Assembly (NCBI GenBank): GCA_964481485.1
Contig: CAYZVM010000136.1
Span: 1 to 15,909, forward strand
Source: M3007 sp964481485
Lineage (GTDB): Bacteria; Bacteroidota; Bacteroidia; Chitinophagales; Saprospiraceae
Length of the DNA: 15,909 nt
Direction: 5' to 3'
Shown here: positions 13,985 to 15,909 of the stretch, in pieces
Numbering within the stretch: the first letter of the stretch is position 1
Layout: each line of letters opens with the position of its first letter
Made by a program: the position numbers and the translations under genes
The notes under the pieces: generated by a model
What the model was told of the DNA's origin: nothing
Databases searched by the model: none
What the model saw: only the letters and a program-made list of their open reading frames with translations

Positions 13985-15700
13985 CTACTCCCCCACCCTC
14001 CGCCGAAAAAACACAAACCCATTCTTCCGCCCCAACTCCTCCATGCCGGGTATGCCAGCCACCTCGTGCGCCGATTGGATTTTTGCCACCACAAACACAT
14101 CTTTGTCAATATCGCCCGTGTAGAGCCAATCGCGGTCGTAACTTTTTTCGTTCGTCACCTTTTGCTTGCGGGTGTAAAACAGGTGCGCGTAGGTGCGATA
14201 GCCGTGCGGCACCACATAGCAGTCCTGCCCGATTTTGCTTTCAAAAAATTCAACCGCCGCCCGTTGAGAGTAGCCTTCGATGCGTTTGATGAAAAAAATG
14301 AGGGTGAGCAGCGCGAACACGCCCGTGCCAACGAAGAGGATTTGAAAACCTCTTTGGCGTGACGAACTTTCAGAAAGTTTCCAACTTTCGGAAAGTTGAG
14401 AGTCGGTAGAAAGTTGGCCACGGCGAAAAAAGTAAAACGCCGCCGCCAGCACGCCGAGCAGAAAAACGCCCGGCAGCACCTCCCAGCCCGTCCAGCGCAC
14501 ATCGGCTTCGAGATTGGCTTGCGCGAACGGGTCGTTGAACATCGGTTTCAATATCTCGATGTTCATGGCGAGAAAAGGCATGGCGACCACAGCGAGTATG
14601 AACACACCCGCAATTGCCCACAGCCCCACACGCATCGCCAAGTTTAGTTTGATTTCCCCTGCGATGATTTTGTCAATCACCAGCGCGGCCAAGTACGTCA
14701 GCGGGAAATAGCACATCGAGGAATAGTGCACGATTTTCGACTTCACGATGGTGAAGAGAATCAGCACCACCCAAAAGAGATATTTCATCCAGCGGCGGAA
14801 GTCGGCGCGGTAGCGGACTGGCTCGGCGGGCATTTTCCAAAATGCGCGGATGGCAAAAATGGAGGCCGGGAAGCAGCCAATCAGCAGCACCACAAAATGA
14901 TAGCCGGGAAAACCCCTGTGCCCTGCGTCGGGCGTGCTGAACAGGCGATATTGGTACTTGTTGAATTCTTCGATGAACCACGTCCCGTTTTTCCAAGTCT
15001 CCAGCCCGTACCAAGTCAGCGTAACGAGGGTGGCGGCGAAGGTGAAATAGAGAAATTGCTGCACGCTCACATACATCCTGAACCGTTGGCTGACCCAATA
15101 AACGCCCATTGTCAGTGCCGCAATCAGGTAGGCTGTTTGCCCTTTCATCAGGATGCCCATACCAATCCAGAAACCGCCGAGAAATAGGTAGCGCCATTTG
15201 CTGTGCGGCAATTCGAGATTAAAACCGTCTTTTTTCCAATAAAAAAGGATGAAATGGTACAGCCCGGCGAAAATGAAAAAATTGAACCACGGGTCTATAA
15301 TGCCTGATTTGAAATACAAAAAGGGCAACACGGTGCCGAAATAGGCGATCGCCCAGATGAGGCCAAACCGGTGGCCATAAAGTCGCCGCCCGACCTGGTA
15401 CACCAAAACCAAAGTAGCGATGCCACATAGCGCGTTGGGCAATCGGGCGGCAAATTCGCCCACCCCAAATGTCTCCATGCTCAACCCTTGCAGCCAAAAG
15501 AACATCGGCGGTTTTTCCCAAAACGGGCGGAAATTGACATACACCCGAAAATACTCTTTCGTGATGAGCATCTCGCGGCTGATTTCAGCGAAGTTGATTT
15601 CGTCCCAATCGAACAGATGCACCCCGCCGAGAAATGGAATGTAGAACACCGCGCCAAGCAGAGCGAGCAGCAGGGAAGTGCGTGTGGATTGGCTTTGCAT
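13985..15700 (-). CDS. ArnT-like GT39-family lipid-linked glycosyltransferase
   Basis: The 571-aa membrane protein starts at ATG 15700. The first helix (LLLALLGAVFYIPFLGG) is followed by HLFDWDEINFAEISREM, in which Asp31, Asp33 and Glu34 match the first-loop acidic motif of ArnT/PMT enzymes, then RPFWEKPPMFFWLQ and EFAARLPNALCG, both strongly conserved in this group. About ten further hydrophobic segments follow, and a C-terminal soluble domain of roughly 110 residues ends the protein (CYVVPHGYRTYAHLFYTRK). ArnT transfers aminoarabinose from undecaprenyl phosphate to lipid A; here the donor and acceptor are unknown, and no arn pathway genes are nearby. A Gln/Leu/Ser/Glu-rich loop near residues 428-446 is encoded by a palindromic array and looks inserted. 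Upstream lies a GC-rich inverted repeat and the end of another minus-strand gene, with which it may be co-transcribed. Confidence 0.9.
   Translation of the reverse strand: MQSQSTRTSLLLALLGAVFYIPFLGGVHLFDWDEINFAEISREMLITKEYFRVYVNFRPFWEKPPMFFWLQGLSMETFGVGEFAARLPNALCGIATLVLVYQVGRRLYGHRFGLIWAIAYFGTVLPFLYFKSGIIDPWFNFFIFAGLYHFILFYWKKDGFNLELPHSKWRYLFLGGFWIGMGILMKGQTAYLIAALTMGVYWVSQRFRMYVSVQQFLYFTFAATLVTLTWYGLETWKNGTWFIEEFNKYQYRLFSTPDAGHRGFPGYHFVVLLIGCFPASIFAIRAFWKMPAEPVRYRADFRRWMKYLFWVVLILFTIVKSKIVHYSSMCYFPLTYLAALVIDKIIAGEIKLNLAMRVGLWAIAGVFILAVVAMPFLAMNIEILKPMFNDPFAQANLEADVRWTGWEVLPGVFLLGVLAAAFYFFRRGQLSTDSQLSESWKLSESSSRQRGFQILFVGTGVFALLTLIFFIKRIEGYSQRAAVEFFESKIGQDCYVVPHGYRTYAHLFYTRKQKVTNEKSYDRDWLYTGDIDKDVFVVAKIQSAHEVAGIPGMEELGRKNGFVFFRRRVGE
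14365..14417. repeat. in-frame palindromic heptamer array inside the ArnT-like gene
   Basis: Two 15-base palindromes, AACTTTCAGAAAGTT (14365-14379) and AACTTTCGGAAAGTT (14383-14397), are separated by three bases. A fifth heptamer, GAAAGTTGG, lies at 14409-14417. The array encodes the repetitive LSTDSQLSESWKLSES segment, between a membrane helix and the next one, and keeps the reading frame. Confidence 0.75.
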
Positions 15701-15725
15701 TGTTGATGCTTGTTTTTGCTCCTTT

Positions 15726-15787
15726 CCCGTTCAACCCCACCCCGGGTCCTCCCCCGAAAGGAGGGGCCGGGGGTGGGGTTGAACGGG
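15726..15787. repeat. GC-rich intergenic inverted repeat of Bacteroidota type
   Basis: The 18-base arms at 15726-15743 and 15770-15787 are perfect reverse complements (CCCGTTCAACCCCACCCC and its partner). The middle, CCTCCCCCGAAAGGAGGGG, can form a further stem. It fills most of the 96-base gap between two minus-strand genes. From memory, repeats of the type CCCCACCCCxGGxCCTCCC are dispersed in intergenic regions of many Bacteroidota genomes, where they produce spurious proteins with NPTPGPPPKGG. It may act as an attenuating or mRNA-stabilising stem. Confidence 0.8.
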
Positions 15788-15796
15788 AAGAAAGGC

Positions 15797-15909
15797 TTAC
15801 TTTTTCTCCCGGCTAAAGAAATTCAGCACCTTGCTCACGAACTTGTCATCAATACCGAGCCAACCTTTCAGCGTGTTGTACACCGAAATCGCCTGTTTGT
15901 CGAGCCAAA
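15797..15909 (-). CDS. C-terminal end of an unidentified protein (5' partial)
   Basis: On the minus strand the frame is open from the right edge to a TAA at 15797-15799, giving 36 residues: WLDKQAISVYNTLKGWLGID, then DKFVSKVLNF and a basic end FSREKK. It is amphipathic and probably helical. It lies 96 bases upstream of the ArnT-like gene on the same strand, separated by the GC-rich repeat. The fragment is too short for me to recognise a family, and it could be a chance open frame, but the good codon use and stop placement just before the repeat favour a real gene. Confidence 0.55.
   Translation of the reverse strand, partial: WLDKQAISVYNTLKGWLGIDDKFVSKVLNFFSREKK

Noticed and set aside
15634..15816. 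60-codon plus-strand frame containing NPTPGPPPKGG
   Set aside because: It is a translation of the GC-rich intergenic repeat and the antisense of the glycosyltransferase start, a known source of spurious proteins.

Overview
The window reads as chromosomal DNA of a Bacteroidota bacterium, most like the Saprospiria/Chitinophagia group. The support is a type A and a type B type IX secretion (T9SS) sorting domain, a choice-of-anchor L domain, several short Cys-lipoproteins, and -7 boxes of the TAnnTTTG type that Bacteroidota sigma-70 uses. No 16S or other rank-defining marker is present, so the lineage below phylum is inference.

Layout. 1-1169 (+) is the C-terminal part of a secreted T9SS cargo protein. 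1189-1247 is a long, almost perfect hairpin between convergent genes. 1256-1786 (-) is a small toxin-antitoxin operon: an unfamiliar 91-aa putative antitoxin overlaps (ATGA) a YoeB/Txe toxin gene that is frameshifted at an eight-A run yet keeps all its catalytic residues. 1833-3323 (+) is a multi-membrane GT-C glycosyltransferase, convergent with purB (3341-4672, -). 4776-6326 (+) is a probable three-gene operon of lipoprotein, SCO copper chaperone-like protein and mono-heme cytochrome c. 6456-11378 (+) encodes a 1640-aa secreted multidomain protein (CUB, choice-of-anchor L, about eleven Ig-like repeats, type B sorting domain). 11497-12615 (+) is a PagL/acyloxyacyl-hydrolase-like outer-membrane barrel, and 12793-13863 (+) a von Willebrand A lipoprotein followed by a clear intrinsic terminator. 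13985-15700 (-) is an ArnT-like glycosyltransferase carrying a small in-frame palindromic array. A GC-rich inverted repeat then separates it from the C-terminal end of an unidentified minus-strand gene (15797-15909).

Together the genes point to an envelope- and surface-centred region: two secreted T9SS proteins, an LPS-modifying barrel, two lipid-linked sugar transferases, and a small respiratory/copper module, with housekeeping purB between them. I found no rRNA, tRNA, CRISPR array, transposase or phage gene. The most interesting signals are the frameshifted but catalytically intact YoeB with its non-YefM-looking partner, the in-frame palindromic array inside the ArnT-like gene, and several long intergenic inverted repeats. 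I do not see a complete undescribed multi-gene system.
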